Assembly (NCBI GenBank): GCA_964413535.1
Contig: CAYPTB010000005.1
Coordinates: forward strand, 3,250 to 67,249
DNA: 64,000 bases
Direction: 5' to 3'
DNA from: CAYPTB01 sp964413535
Lineage (GTDB): Bacteria > Planctomycetota > UBA1135 > GCA-002686595
Of this stretch, positions 1-8,139 are shown one piece after another (the stretch's first letter is position 1; each line of letters starts with the position of its first letter). The notes under the pieces are model-generated. The model was not told where the DNA came from and ran no database searches. It saw only the letters and a program-made list of their open reading frames with translations. Both the position numbers and the translations under genes were made by a program.

Positions 1-1488
1 CGGGGCGATCCCGAACGTGCGATTCCCGTTGGCGTCGACTCCGTCGAGGTACTGCATGTCCGTCGGGACGTAGACGTTCCCGCGGACGATCAACGAGCCC
101 GTGCCCTTCACGTAGCCGTTGATGATGACGTCGCCGTCGATCGCGATGGTGCCGTCGATGGTGATCGGATTGTTGAGCGTTCCGGTCAGGATCACGCTGC
201 CGGCGACGGTTCGGTTGATGCTTCCCAGGTTGCCGGCCGTGAGCGCCGTGGAGTACTGGGGAACGGTGGTGATCGGCGGATCTCCCGGCGCGGTCACGTT
301 GATGAAGCCGGCCGTGATGGCGCCTTCCGCTTGCAGCGAGGCCGCGAAGAACTCCTCGTTGTCGACGACCTTGTTGCCCTTGCCAGCGTTGGACGGCATG
401 CCGGTGATCGGGTCGATTCCCCCGTCGTCGGCGATGGGTGGGGGGAACGAACTCGGCAATCCCCCGTCGACCATCTGGTTGTAGTACTGCGAGTAGTCCT
501 GATAGAGGTTCTCCAGCGGTTGCGGCGGCGTACCGGCGGGGGAGAGCGGGGTGATCGTCGTTCCGCCCCAACCGTCCTGGACGATCTTCCCGGTGGAGTC
601 GAACTCGAAGCTCCCCATCTTGATGTTCGCCCAATCACCGCTCGTGAAGGCGAGGCCGGCGTGATCGGTGACGGAGCCGCGCGTGTAGATCGTTCCCGCC
701 ACGACGCTGTCGGCGTCGTAGTCGTTGATGGATCCCATGGCTCCGTCCATGTTGTGGCGGAGCATGAGGCTCTCGAGCGTTCCGACCTTCACCCGGTCGA
801 ACGTCCCGTAGGCCAGCGGATCCGTGCTGAAGAAACGGTCCACGGAATCGACCTGCGTGTGGCAGAAGATGCAGTTGACGTTGTTCGAGAGGATTCCGTA
901 GTCGAACCCGTCGAAGAGCGTCGGCTCGATCGTGTAGACCTGCTGCACCGCGCGGTTGAGGATCGGGTTGACGATGCCCGAACCGCGGTTCGTGCTGGCC
1001 GAGACCGTCAGGTAGAGCTGCGTGGAGTCGTTGACGTCGCGGCGGAACACCTGCAAGGCATCGATGTTCACGTTGTTGAACTCGGGGTTGCCGGACACGG
1101 CGCCCGGCACTCCCACGATCGCCAGGAGGTCCTCGCCTTCGGCCGCCTGAGGCGGGCCGCCGAGGCCGTTGTCTGCCACCCCGATCGAGTCGAGATAGGT
1201 CCTGAAGTTCGTGATGCTGCCCCCGTCCACCTGCGCGGCCATGGGCGACGCCCAATAGGACGACCACAGGTTGTCGGCCGCCAGGATCGCGACGCTCTCC
1301 ACCGCGCTCGAGAGGCGGTAGTCGTCGTTGTAGTGATTCACCGACTTCGTTCCAGAGAGCCCCGCCGTCAGGAGCGCCAAGCCGAAGATCGCCAGCGTCG
1401 CGACGGTCACCAGGGTCACGACGAGGACAGACCCCTTCCGTCCGTCCGCCTGCGCGAGGTCCGTACGAATCCACCGTACTCGTTTCAT
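1..1488 (-). CDS. PilX-like pilus assembly protein with one CxxCH motif (partial, 3' end outside window)
   Basis: The frame is open without a stop from the ATG at 1488 to base 1 (496 codons seen), so the C-terminus lies outside the window. Residues 18-45 hold a basic stretch then a hydrophobic helix (GSVLVVTLVTVATLAIFGLA), the usual N-terminus of PilX-type minor pilins. A single heme-type motif, CIFCH, lies at residues 206-210 (bases 859-873). The last part seen (about residues 440-490) has short repeating Ile/Val-Gly strands (IDGTIAIDGDVIINGYVKG) that look like a beta-helix or bactofilin-like stack. It is third in a minus-strand pilV-pilW-pilX-like order after 3225-2656 and 2645-1614. The family is clear from the helix and neighbours. 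Whether CxxCH binds heme, or metal, or nothing, is unknown. Confidence 0.75.
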   Translation of the reverse strand, partial: MKRVRWIRTDLAQADGRKGSVLVVTLVTVATLAIFGLALLTAGLSGTKSVNHYNDDYRLSSAVESVAILAADNLWSSYWASPMAAQVDGGSITNFRTYLDSIGVADNGLGGPPQAAEGEDLLAIVGVPGAVSGNPEFNNVNIDALQVFRRDVNDSTQLYLTVSASTNRGSGIVNPILNRAVQQVYTIEPTLFDGFDYGILSNNVNCIFCHTQVDSVDRFFSTDPLAYGTFDRVKVGTLESLMLRHNMDGAMGSINDYDADSVVAGTIYTRGSVTDHAGLAFTSGDWANIKMGSFEFDSTGKIVQDGWGGTTITPLSPAGTPPQPLENLYQDYSQYYNQMVDGGLPSSFPPPIADDGGIDPITGMPSNAGKGNKVVDNEEFFAASLQAEGAITAGFINVTAPGDPPITTVPQYSTALTAGNLGSINRTVAGSVILTGTLNNPITIDGTIAIDGDVIINGYVKGTGSLIVRGNVYVPTDMQYLDGVDANGNRTFGIAP

Positions 1489-1613
1489 GTCCCTTCCCCT
1501 TGTCCCCAGCCTGTCGCAGTCGTTCCGCGACTCCCCCACGGCGTCGCGTGGGAGGCGGCGCACCGCCCCCCCGTGTTTCGAGGCCGGCCGAGCCGACCCC
1601 GTGATTCAGCGTT

Positions 1614-2645
1614 TCAGAGCGCGTTCTCGTTGCGCAGGAACAGCACCGACTCCACGAACCTCACGATCGGGAGGTCGCTCACTCCGCGCCCGATCACGAA
1701 CAGCCGGATGTGGAGCTGGCGCGAGTTCGGGTCCCAGAAGAAGATCGGGTCCTCGAAGCCGTCCGCGTCGAGATCGCTGCCCCAGTTGCAGCGCTCCTGC
1801 AGGATCGCGGTGGGGCCGAGCCCGAGGTCGTCGACGATGCCACCGGGGACGGCGGTGTCCCAGACGCGCCGGCGGAGCTGCCCGATGTCGAAGACGTCCA
1901 CGGCATCGCCGTCTTGGTTGATGTCGTCGCCGGTGTCCGCTTCGCTGACGGTTTGGGACGGCACGAACTCGATCGCCGCCCAGCCGGTGATCCTGGACAC
2001 GCCGCCGACCACGGCGCCCCACAGAATGTCCTCGCCGTTGAGGACGTTCGTCCCACCGGTCGGATCGACGGGTATCCGGTACGAGATGCCGGCGCCGCGG
2101 CCGCGGTAGAACACGGTCACGCCCTCCTCGTTGGCGCGCCCGTCGAAGGACGTCGCAGGAGGAGCCACTTGGTCGACGATCGGCTCCGCAAAACCGATCC
2201 ACAGGATCTCCATGTTGATCGCGTGGGCCCCGTCCGGCGTGCAACCCCCGCCGCGGGTGAGCCCGTTGAACGCGCTCCCCGACGCATCCAACCCCGCATA
2301 GGCGACGATCTCTTCCTCGGGCAGCCCGCGGGAGAGCAAGAGCTGACCGAACTCGGGGAAACCGAGTGTGCCGCCCACCAGGATCTGCGCCGTATCGCCG
2401 GGGTTGAGCGGCGTGGTGAGGATCGCGCGCGGGCTGTCGATCAGCGACTCCGCGAGCTCGCGCTCGATCCGGTAGAGCATCTGCGTCGATTGGTCCTCGA
2501 CCGCGGTGATGGAGAGCGTCGACCTGGAGAGGTTCGCGTCACGCTCCATGAGAGCGATCGACGAAACCATCACCACGACGAACAGAGACATCGCAACGGT
2601 GAGCTCGACCAGGGAGTAGCCGTACTTCGCCTTTGATTTTTTCAC
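1614..2645 (-). CDS. PilW-like minor (pseudo)pilin with prepilin signal
   Basis: This 343-residue protein starts with GTG, preceded by GAGG. It opens with a type III prepilin signal: basic KKSKAKYG, then cleavage before YSLVELTVAMSLFVVVMVSS with the conserved Glu at +5. The gene order and a large, mostly beta C-terminal region fit PilW-type minor pilins of type IV pili or type II secretion pseudopili. The prepilin peptidase would cleave after Gly and the hydrophobic helix would pack into the filament tip. It begins 10 bases after the upstream PilV-like gene ends, so the two are probably co-transcribed. Exact role (pilus or secretion) is not decided by sequence. Confidence 0.8.
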   Translation of the reverse strand: MKKSKAKYGYSLVELTVAMSLFVVVMVSSIALMERDANLSRSTLSITAVEDQSTQMLYRIERELAESLIDSPRAILTTPLNPGDTAQILVGGTLGFPEFGQLLLSRGLPEEEIVAYAGLDASGSAFNGLTRGGGCTPDGAHAINMEILWIGFAEPIVDQVAPPATSFDGRANEEGVTVFYRGRGAGISYRIPVDPTGGTNVLNGEDILWGAVVGGVSRITGWAAIEFVPSQTVSEADTGDDINQDGDAVDVFDIGQLRRRVWDTAVPGGIVDDLGLGPTAILQERCNWGSDLDADGFEDPIFFWDPNSRQLHIRLFVIGRGVSDLPIVRFVESVLFLRNENAL

Positions 2646-2655
2646 GGCGTCCTCG

Positions 2656-3225
2656 CTAGAAGCCGACCACGTAGAACGCGTGGTTCAGGTTCACGGTTCC
2701 CGACGCAGCTCGATAGCTGAGCCTGATGATCACCGGCAGGATGCGTGCATCCGCCGTCACGTCCGCGTCGAGCGCGTCCAGATCGCCGTTCAGGTCGCGC
2801 GGGAGTCCCAGCTCGACCCCTAGGGCGGCGTCCGTCAGGGTCTCGTCGGTCACGATCTGGATCGAACCGACCCGGCCGGCAGCTCCCACCGGGTCCAACC
2901 CTTCGACGTCGAACATGTCCCCGATGGTTCCCCCGGGGCCGTAGCGCAGGAGGACGTCCTGCACCCACGTCGCCGGACTGTTCTCCACCGTCGTGTACGA
3001 GAGGGAGTGGATCCGCTCCGCAACGGACCGGATCGCGTTGTGAGCGAGCGTGCGCTCGCGGTTCTGCCTGCGCAGCGCGTGCGTGCGCAGCGTCGCCGCG
3101 CTGATGCTCACGAGAGCGACCAGCAGCATCGTCATGGCGAGCGCCAGCTCGGCGAGGGTGAACCCGCCATGGCGCCGCGTGGACGTGCCGGCACCGCCGG
3201 CCCGTCGACCTTCCCGCTTCCACAT
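2656..3225 (-). CDS. PilV-like minor (pseudo)pilin with prepilin signal
   Basis: This 189-residue protein has a prepilin signal: RRHGG followed by FTLAELALAMTMLLVALVSI, with Glu at +5 after the processed Phe. The size and single N-terminal helix match PilV/GspI-type minor pilins. A purine-rich SD (GGAAGGGAAG) lies just upstream of the ATG at 3225. It is the first gene of the three-gene pilin cluster. A perfect 7-bp inverted repeat (3241-3256) sits in its probable leader. The family call is firm from the prepilin motif. The assignment to V rather than another minor pilin rests on gene order. Confidence 0.8.
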   Translation of the reverse strand: MWKREGRRAGGAGTSTRRHGGFTLAELALAMTMLLVALVSISAATLRTHALRRQNRERTLAHNAIRSVAERIHSLSYTTVENSPATWVQDVLLRYGPGGTIGDMFDVEGLDPVGAAGRVGSIQIVTDETLTDAALGVELGLPRDLNGDLDALDADVTADARILPVIIRLSYRAASGTVNLNHAFYVVGF

Positions 3226-3581
3226 GATCTTCCCTTCCAGGCGGCCGGTCGGCCGCTTCCCGCGGTCCCTCTCGGCCGGGGCTCGGTGACGACTGAAAGC
3301 GAAGCGGATCTTCCCTCGTCGTTGACGGAACGCGAACTCGGGCGGGCCTCGACCTGGAACGCCTTTCCGCGCTGCCCCGACCGATTCGAGTCGCAGGAGA
3401 GCGGAGCGAACATCGGCATCCGGAGCGCAGGTCCTGGAGTTCCTACCGGAGGACCGGAGCGACTGCGGCCGAGCGATTGAAAGACGGCCACTGCCCCGGC
3501 CACAATGCGCTCGGGCGCGCGCGCCGGGGTCGTCCGGCGGGGGATTGCGCGGAAGCGTTCGCGAACGCGAGCCCCCCGATC
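3226..3581. other. Intergenic region between the pilin cluster and the glycosyltransferase genes
   Basis: This divergent spacer has no convincing gene. It holds the pilV-like SD, a GCGGCCG/CGGCCGC inverted repeat with a 2-base loop at 3241-3256, and a candidate rightward promoter at 3477-3506. An open frame continues upstream of the chosen start of the next gene, but those codons encode Arg/Ala/Pro-rich sequence with no family resemblance, so I treat it as leader. Confidence 0.5.
3477..3506 (+). promoter_or_regulatory. Candidate sigma-70-type promoter for the glycosyltransferase genes
   Basis: TTGAAA (3477-3482) and CACAAT (3501-3506) are separated by 18 bases, about 75 bases before the ATG at 3582. 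The -35 matches the consensus at 5 of 6 bases, the -10 at 4 of 6. Prediction only. Confidence 0.35.
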
Positions 3582-5924
3582 ATGAGGATCTGTCTCGCCG
3601 TTCACGGATTCCCGCCCTACGAGCGGACGGGAGTCGAGAACTACACGAAGAGCCTCGCCGAGGCATTGGTCCGCGCGGGCCACGCGGTGAGCGTCTTCGC
3701 GCCGCGGCTCATTCCCGCGTTGCCGCACCTCGCCATGCGGCGCGAGGAGCGCAACGGCTACGCGCTCACGTGGATCGCGACCAATGCACCCCTGGAGAAC
3801 CCCGGAGAGGTCCTGGATCCTCCCGGACTGGCGCGGCAGTTCGGCGAGTTCCTGGAGCACGAGCGTCCGGAAGTCGTCCACTTCCAGCACCTCGTGAAGC
3901 TCGGGACGTCGCTCGTCCTGGAAACGCATTCGCGTCGGATCGCCACCGTCTACACGGCGCACGACTACTACGCGCTGTGCCATCGCTACACGCTGCTCCT
4001 GCCCGATCTGTCGCGCTGCGACGTGATCGGCGACTCGAGCGCGTGCGCGCGTTGCGACCTGGCCCTCGGGCTGCTCGATCGCCGGGCGGAGCTCGGCGAC
4101 TATCAGATGGGAGTGCTGCCGGGCCAACTCGACGCCGCCGCACGCGCGCAGCTCGCCGCGGTCCTCTCCGCGGAGACCGCGCGTGCGACGGTCGGCCCCG
4201 AGGAGCACGACGCGGCCGTCGCTCGCCGAGAAGAGCTCGATCGCGTCCGCCGCGAGGCCTTCCGATCGATCGATCTCGTCGTGGCGCCCACGCGCTTCCT
4301 GGCCGACCGTTTGATCGAGGGCGGGCTCGACGCGGAGCGCATCGTCCACCTCCCCTACGGCATCGATGCGGCGCCGCTCGCCGCCGTCGCACGCGAGCAT
4401 CCGATTCGGCCCGACCCAGGGACGCCGCTGCGCATCGGATACTTCGGAGGCATCTCGAAGCACAAGGGCGTTCACGTGCTGCTCGAAGCGTTCAGGGGCT
4501 TGAGGCAGCCGGCCGAGCTCACCATCCACGGCTTCGGTACCGACGAGTCCTACCTGCGCTCGATCGAAGCGCTCGCTTCGGAGGTGGGTGCGCTGTTCCG
4601 CGGTCCCTACGAGAGCGAGGATCTGCCCGCGCTCATGGCCGAGGTCGATCTGGTCGTCGTTCCCTCGCTGTGGGTCGAGAACTACCCGATCGTGATCCGA
4701 GAGGCCTTCGCCGCCAAGCGTCCGGTCGTCGCCAGCCGCCTGGGCGCGCTCTCCGAGAGCGTGCGCGACGAGGTCGACGGTCTACTCGTCGAGCCCGGCG
4801 ACGCCGAGGCGTTGCGAGCGCTGCTCGAGCGCTGTGTCGCGGAGGAGGGACTGCTCCCGCGGCTCGTCGCGCGCATCCCTCCCGTCCACGGGATCGACGA
4901 CCAGGCGCGCGAACTCGTCCGTCTGTACGAGCCGCTCGTCGACGCGAACGAGGTCCGAGACCGCGACCTTCCCGAGAGCCTCGTCCCACACGTTCGCCGC
5001 TACGACGAGCTCGCCGCTCTGCCGACGAAGGAGCTCTTCCTGCGCGCCGTCCTGGGAACAGAGCGGTTGGCGCGGGGGCTGCTCGGAGACCGCGAATCGC
5101 GCCTCTCCGAGATCCTGTCGCGCTCCCTCGCGGGCGGTTCGCGCGTTCAAGACATGCTGCGCGACCGCAGCCGAGAAGCGGACTGGGTGCGGCGGACGCT
5201 CGCTGCCGAGGAGGGGGCTTTACGCGCGCTCGGCGAGAGGCTCGACTGGATCGAAGGCATCGCGCGCGACCGCGATGCGGCCGTCCTGCACCTCTCGAGT
5301 TCGCTCGAGGACTCCGTGTACGCACGCAAGACGCAGGAAGAAGAGCTCGTGTGGCTGCGCGGCTTGCTCGAGTCCAAGGAGCAGTCGGCGGCGGAGCGCG
5401 ACCGCGATCGGGACACGAGCCTCGCGGGTCTCCGGGACGAGGTCACTTGGTTGCGCGGAGTCCTGGCTGCGAAGGACCAGGAGATCGCGAGCCTCTTGGG
5501 GGAGCGCGACTGGAGGCAGGGCATGGCGGAGAGCCGCGGCGCGGCGTTGGACGCCACCCTGCGCGCCGTGGGCGAGGCGCGCGCGGCTCTGCAGCTCGAC
5601 TCCGGCTCTGTGATCGTCGACCGCATTCGTGACGAGTGGGACGGGATCCTGCGGGCGGTCGAAGTCGCCCTGGGTTCGAGAATCGAGGGGGGTTCGGATA
5701 TCGACGGGGGTTCGGAGGGCGACTCGCCCGCCGTGCGCTCGCAGCGACTGCTGAGCGAGCTCGAGCGACTGGCCGAGGAGCTCGGATGGCGCCGAGCCGA
5801 GATGCACTGGCTCGTCGAGCGCACGCGTCGCTCGCGTTTCGGCGCGTTCCTGGCTGGACGTCTGCTGAGCCCGCGGATCGGCGCTTGGCGCCAACGCTCG
5901 AGCGACGGAGAAGGGTTCCCGTGA
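3582..5924 (+). CDS. Family 4 glycosyltransferase with long C-terminal helical extension
   Basis: The protein has 780 residues from the ATG at 3582, the first codon that starts a normal GT-B N-terminus (MRICLAVHGFPPYERTGVEN). The nucleotide-sugar-binding half begins near residue 284 (RIGYFGGISKHKG) and contains the GT4 E-x7-E motif near residue 366 (ENYPIVIREAF). GT4 enzymes transfer sugars from NDP-sugars to lipid or glycan acceptors in the cytoplasm. Residues from about 460 to 780 are an unusual extension rich in Glu, Arg and Leu with heptad-like spacing, probably a coiled coil for oligomerisation or scaffolding. The stop overlaps the GTG of the next glycosyltransferase (GTGA), so the two are probably translationally coupled. 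Donor and acceptor are unknown. Confidence 0.85.
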   Translation: MRICLAVHGFPPYERTGVENYTKSLAEALVRAGHAVSVFAPRLIPALPHLAMRREERNGYALTWIATNAPLENPGEVLDPPGLARQFGEFLEHERPEVVHFQHLVKLGTSLVLETHSRRIATVYTAHDYYALCHRYTLLLPDLSRCDVIGDSSACARCDLALGLLDRRAELGDYQMGVLPGQLDAAARAQLAAVLSAETARATVGPEEHDAAVARREELDRVRREAFRSIDLVVAPTRFLADRLIEGGLDAERIVHLPYGIDAAPLAAVAREHPIRPDPGTPLRIGYFGGISKHKGVHVLLEAFRGLRQPAELTIHGFGTDESYLRSIEALASEVGALFRGPYESEDLPALMAEVDLVVVPSLWVENYPIVIREAFAAKRPVVASRLGALSESVRDEVDGLLVEPGDAEALRALLERCVAEEGLLPRLVARIPPVHGIDDQARELVRLYEPLVDANEVRDRDLPESLVPHVRRYDELAALPTKELFLRAVLGTERLARGLLGDRESRLSEILSRSLAGGSRVQDMLRDRSREADWVRRTLAAEEGALRALGERLDWIEGIARDRDAAVLHLSSSLEDSVYARKTQEEELVWLRGLLESKEQSAAERDRDRDTSLAGLRDEVTWLRGVLAAKDQEIASLLGERDWRQGMAESRGAALDATLRAVGEARAALQLDSGSVIVDRIRDEWDGILRAVEVALGSRIEGGSDIDGGSEGDSPAVRSQRLLSELERLAEELGWRRAEMHWLVERTRRSRFGAFLAGRLLSPRIGAWRQRSSDGEGFP

Positions 5925-6871
5925 CGCGGCCCGTCTCGATCGTCCTTCCGTGTCTCGACGACCGCGAGCTCCTCGCGGCAAACCTGCCGCCGCTGCTCTC
6001 GGAGGTGGATGCGCGCGCGCTGGGCGACGAAGTGCTCGTCGTCGACGACACGGGTGCGGACGTGCTGTCCGAGTGGCTGGCTCAGGAGTTTCCCGGGTGC
6101 CGCGTGCTCGCGCGCGACCGGAACGGTGGCTTCGCCAAGGCGCTCTTCGACGGCGTCACGGCTGCGCGCCACGAGCTAGTCTTCTCCATGAACCCCGACG
6201 TGCGCGTTCGGCCTGGTTTCCTCGATCCGCTCGTCGCCTGCATCTCCGACCCCGACGTGTTCGCGGTGAGCCCGCGCGTCCTGCTCCACGGCGGGGAGAA
6301 GATCGAGTCGATCACCGCGCTCGCCGTTTCCGAAGGTCTGGTCGATATCCGACAACCCGGTCTCGAGGAAGGCCATGCGTGCGACGTCGGGCGTCCCCGG
6401 CCGATCGCCTTCGCCGTGGGGGGGACTTGTCTCCTCCGGCGCTCCGACTTCCTCGCGGGCGGCGGGATGGATCCCCTGTACGAGCCCTTCTACCTGGAGG
6501 ACCTCGACCTGTGCTTCGCCGCCTGGCGGGCGGGAAGGAAGGTCCTCCACCAGCCGGCATCGGTCGTGGAGCACCACCACCGCGGCACGATCGGAAAGCT
6601 CGTGGAGACGAGCTACGTTCGCGCGGTGATCGAGAAGAACCGGCTGCTCTTCCAATGGAAGTTCCTCGACGATCCGAAGCTCATCGAGGAGCACGTCGCG
6701 GCGCTCCACCGCAGGGTGGTCGACGCCTGGTTGGCCGATCTGCGCGACGAGCTCGTGTGGGCCGTTCTCGCGCTCGAGCAGCTCGACCAAGTGCTCGCCG
6801 CGCGCGCGCGACTCGCGCGACCGAAGCTGTCGTTCGAGGAGATCGTGGAGATCTCGAGCGGAGCGGGTTAG
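5921..6871 (+). CDS. Family 2 glycosyltransferase
   Basis: The start is the GTG at 5921 inside the GTGA overlap with the preceding gene. From there the 316-residue product begins as a standard GT-A fold (TRPVSIVLPCLDDRELL). It has an acidic metal/nucleotide segment (VLVVDDTGAD), a DxD-like NPDV segment near residue 90, and the acceptor-side signature FYLEDLDLCFAAWRAGRK of rhamnosyltransferase-like GT2 enzymes. It has no predicted membrane helix, so it probably acts at the inner face of the membrane on polysaccharide or lipid-linked glycans. Its stop overlaps the stop of the convergent GT4 gene. Confidence 0.85.
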   Translation: MTRPVSIVLPCLDDRELLAANLPPLLSEVDARALGDEVLVVDDTGADVLSEWLAQEFPGCRVLARDRNGGFAKALFDGVTAARHELVFSMNPDVRVRPGFLDPLVACISDPDVFAVSPRVLLHGGEKIESITALAVSEGLVDIRQPGLEEGHACDVGRPRPIAFAVGGTCLLRRSDFLAGGGMDPLYEPFYLEDLDLCFAAWRAGRKVLHQPASVVEHHHRGTIGKLVETSYVRAVIEKNRLLFQWKFLDDPKLIEEHVAALHRRVVDAWLADLRDELVWAVLALEQLDQVLAARARLARPKLSFEEIVEISSGAG

Positions 6872-8118
6872 CCGAGGGCCGCGGCGCGAGCCAAGATCGC
6901 CTCCAGGCTCTGCATGTGGAGCGCCTGACCGAATTCCCGCTGGTGCTTCTCGCGGCCGCGCTCACCCATGCGGCGCGCGAGCTCGAGATCCGTGATCAAG
7001 CGCTCCATCGCGTGCGCCAGCGCGCGCGTGTCCTTGCGCGCGACGAGCAAGCCCGTCGCTTCGTCTTCGAGCCATTCGGGTATGCCGCCCACGGCGAAGG
7101 CCACGACGGGTCTTCCATGCGCGTAGGCCTCGATTCCGACCAGGCCGAAGGGCTCGTTCCACACGGACGGACACACGACGACGTCGGCGCGCGAGTAGAG
7201 CGTCTCCATGGCCGGCGAATCGAGCCAGCCCGTGAAGTGGACGCGGTCCAGGAGACCTGCCGCGCGCGCTTGCTCGCGCAACAGCTCCTCACCGGGGCCC
7301 GAGCCGGCGATGACGGCGCGGAAGGGGACCGCGAGCCGCGCGAGCGCCGTGAGCAAGAGGTCCAGACCCTTGTCGGGCAGGACGAGGCGCGCCGGCGTGA
7401 AGAGCAAGGGAGCGCTCGAAGCGGCGAGGAACTGCTCCGTCGCGGCGGGGAGCGATCCCGCGGGCTGCGCGGCCGTGTTGGAGCGCGTGAACTGGTACAG
7501 CACCGAGGTGCGATCGGGCGTGAAGCCCACGCGCAGGAGCTCGTCGCGCATGTAGCGCGAGTTGGTCAAGAGGCGCGCCGTCGCGTGCTGCGCGACCTCC
7601 ACCTCGCGCATGCGGTGGCCGAGCGCGTGGAGCGGCTCCACGACGCGCCGCGTGTGCATGGCGCGCTTGAAGCAGTCGCAGCCGCCGCGCAGGTAGTAGC
7701 TCTCCAGGCAGGCCAGGCCCATCGGGGCCGCGCACAGCTCCCCGTCGTCGAGGTTCTTGTTCAGGCCGGGGCAGAAGAGCGTGTGGTCGTGCACGTACAG
7801 GACGAGCGGCGCGTGGGCGCCGAGGACGGCGAGCGTGTCGGCGTCGTGCAGCGATTGCAGGTAGACGACGTCGGGCGCCAGACGCCGGACGGTCGCAGCG
7901 AGGGCGGCCGAGCGCGCGTGCGAGAGCTTGCCGGTCCCCAGGTCGGCCTCCGGGGCGACCTCCTCGACGGCGTCTGCGAGGAAGCTCGCGTCCGGCGCCG
8001 AGCGGCACAGGACGGAGACCTGGTGACCGCGCTCCACGAGGGCCGGGATGACGACCGAGGCGTAGCGCTCCGTTCCGCCGACCAGGCCGAACGTGTCGAT
8101 GCCGAAGAGAACTCGCAC
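6868..8118 (-). CDS. Family 4 glycosyltransferase
   Basis: This 416-residue GT-B enzyme has a Rossmann start with a Gly-rich loop (MRVLFGIDTFGLVGGTERYA). Its donor domain contains RLVLPDKGLDLLLTALARL and the E-x7-E motif in EPFGLVGIEAYAHGRPVVA. A Cys-rich stretch in the N-terminal half (HDHTLFCPGLNK, then LACLESYYLRGGCDCF) occurs in a subset of GT4 proteins. It follows rho on the minus strand by 21 bases and converges with the GT2 gene, so the three transferases form one glycan locus read from both sides. Sugar specificity cannot be read. Confidence 0.85.
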   Translation of the reverse strand: MRVLFGIDTFGLVGGTERYASVVIPALVERGHQVSVLCRSAPDASFLADAVEEVAPEADLGTGKLSHARSAALAATVRRLAPDVVYLQSLHDADTLAVLGAHAPLVLYVHDHTLFCPGLNKNLDDGELCAAPMGLACLESYYLRGGCDCFKRAMHTRRVVEPLHALGHRMREVEVAQHATARLLTNSRYMRDELLRVGFTPDRTSVLYQFTRSNTAAQPAGSLPAATEQFLAASSAPLLFTPARLVLPDKGLDLLLTALARLAVPFRAVIAGSGPGEELLREQARAAGLLDRVHFTGWLDSPAMETLYSRADVVVCPSVWNEPFGLVGIEAYAHGRPVVAFAVGGIPEWLEDEATGLLVARKDTRALAHAMERLITDLELARRMGERGREKHQREFGQALHMQSLEAILARAAALG

Positions 8119-8139
8119 GGTGCCCCTCGCCGCGGCGAG

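Noticed and set aside
331..2109. A 592-codon open frame on the plus strand
   Set aside because: It is antisense to the PilX-like and PilW-like genes, whose prepilin signals are clear, and has no domain.
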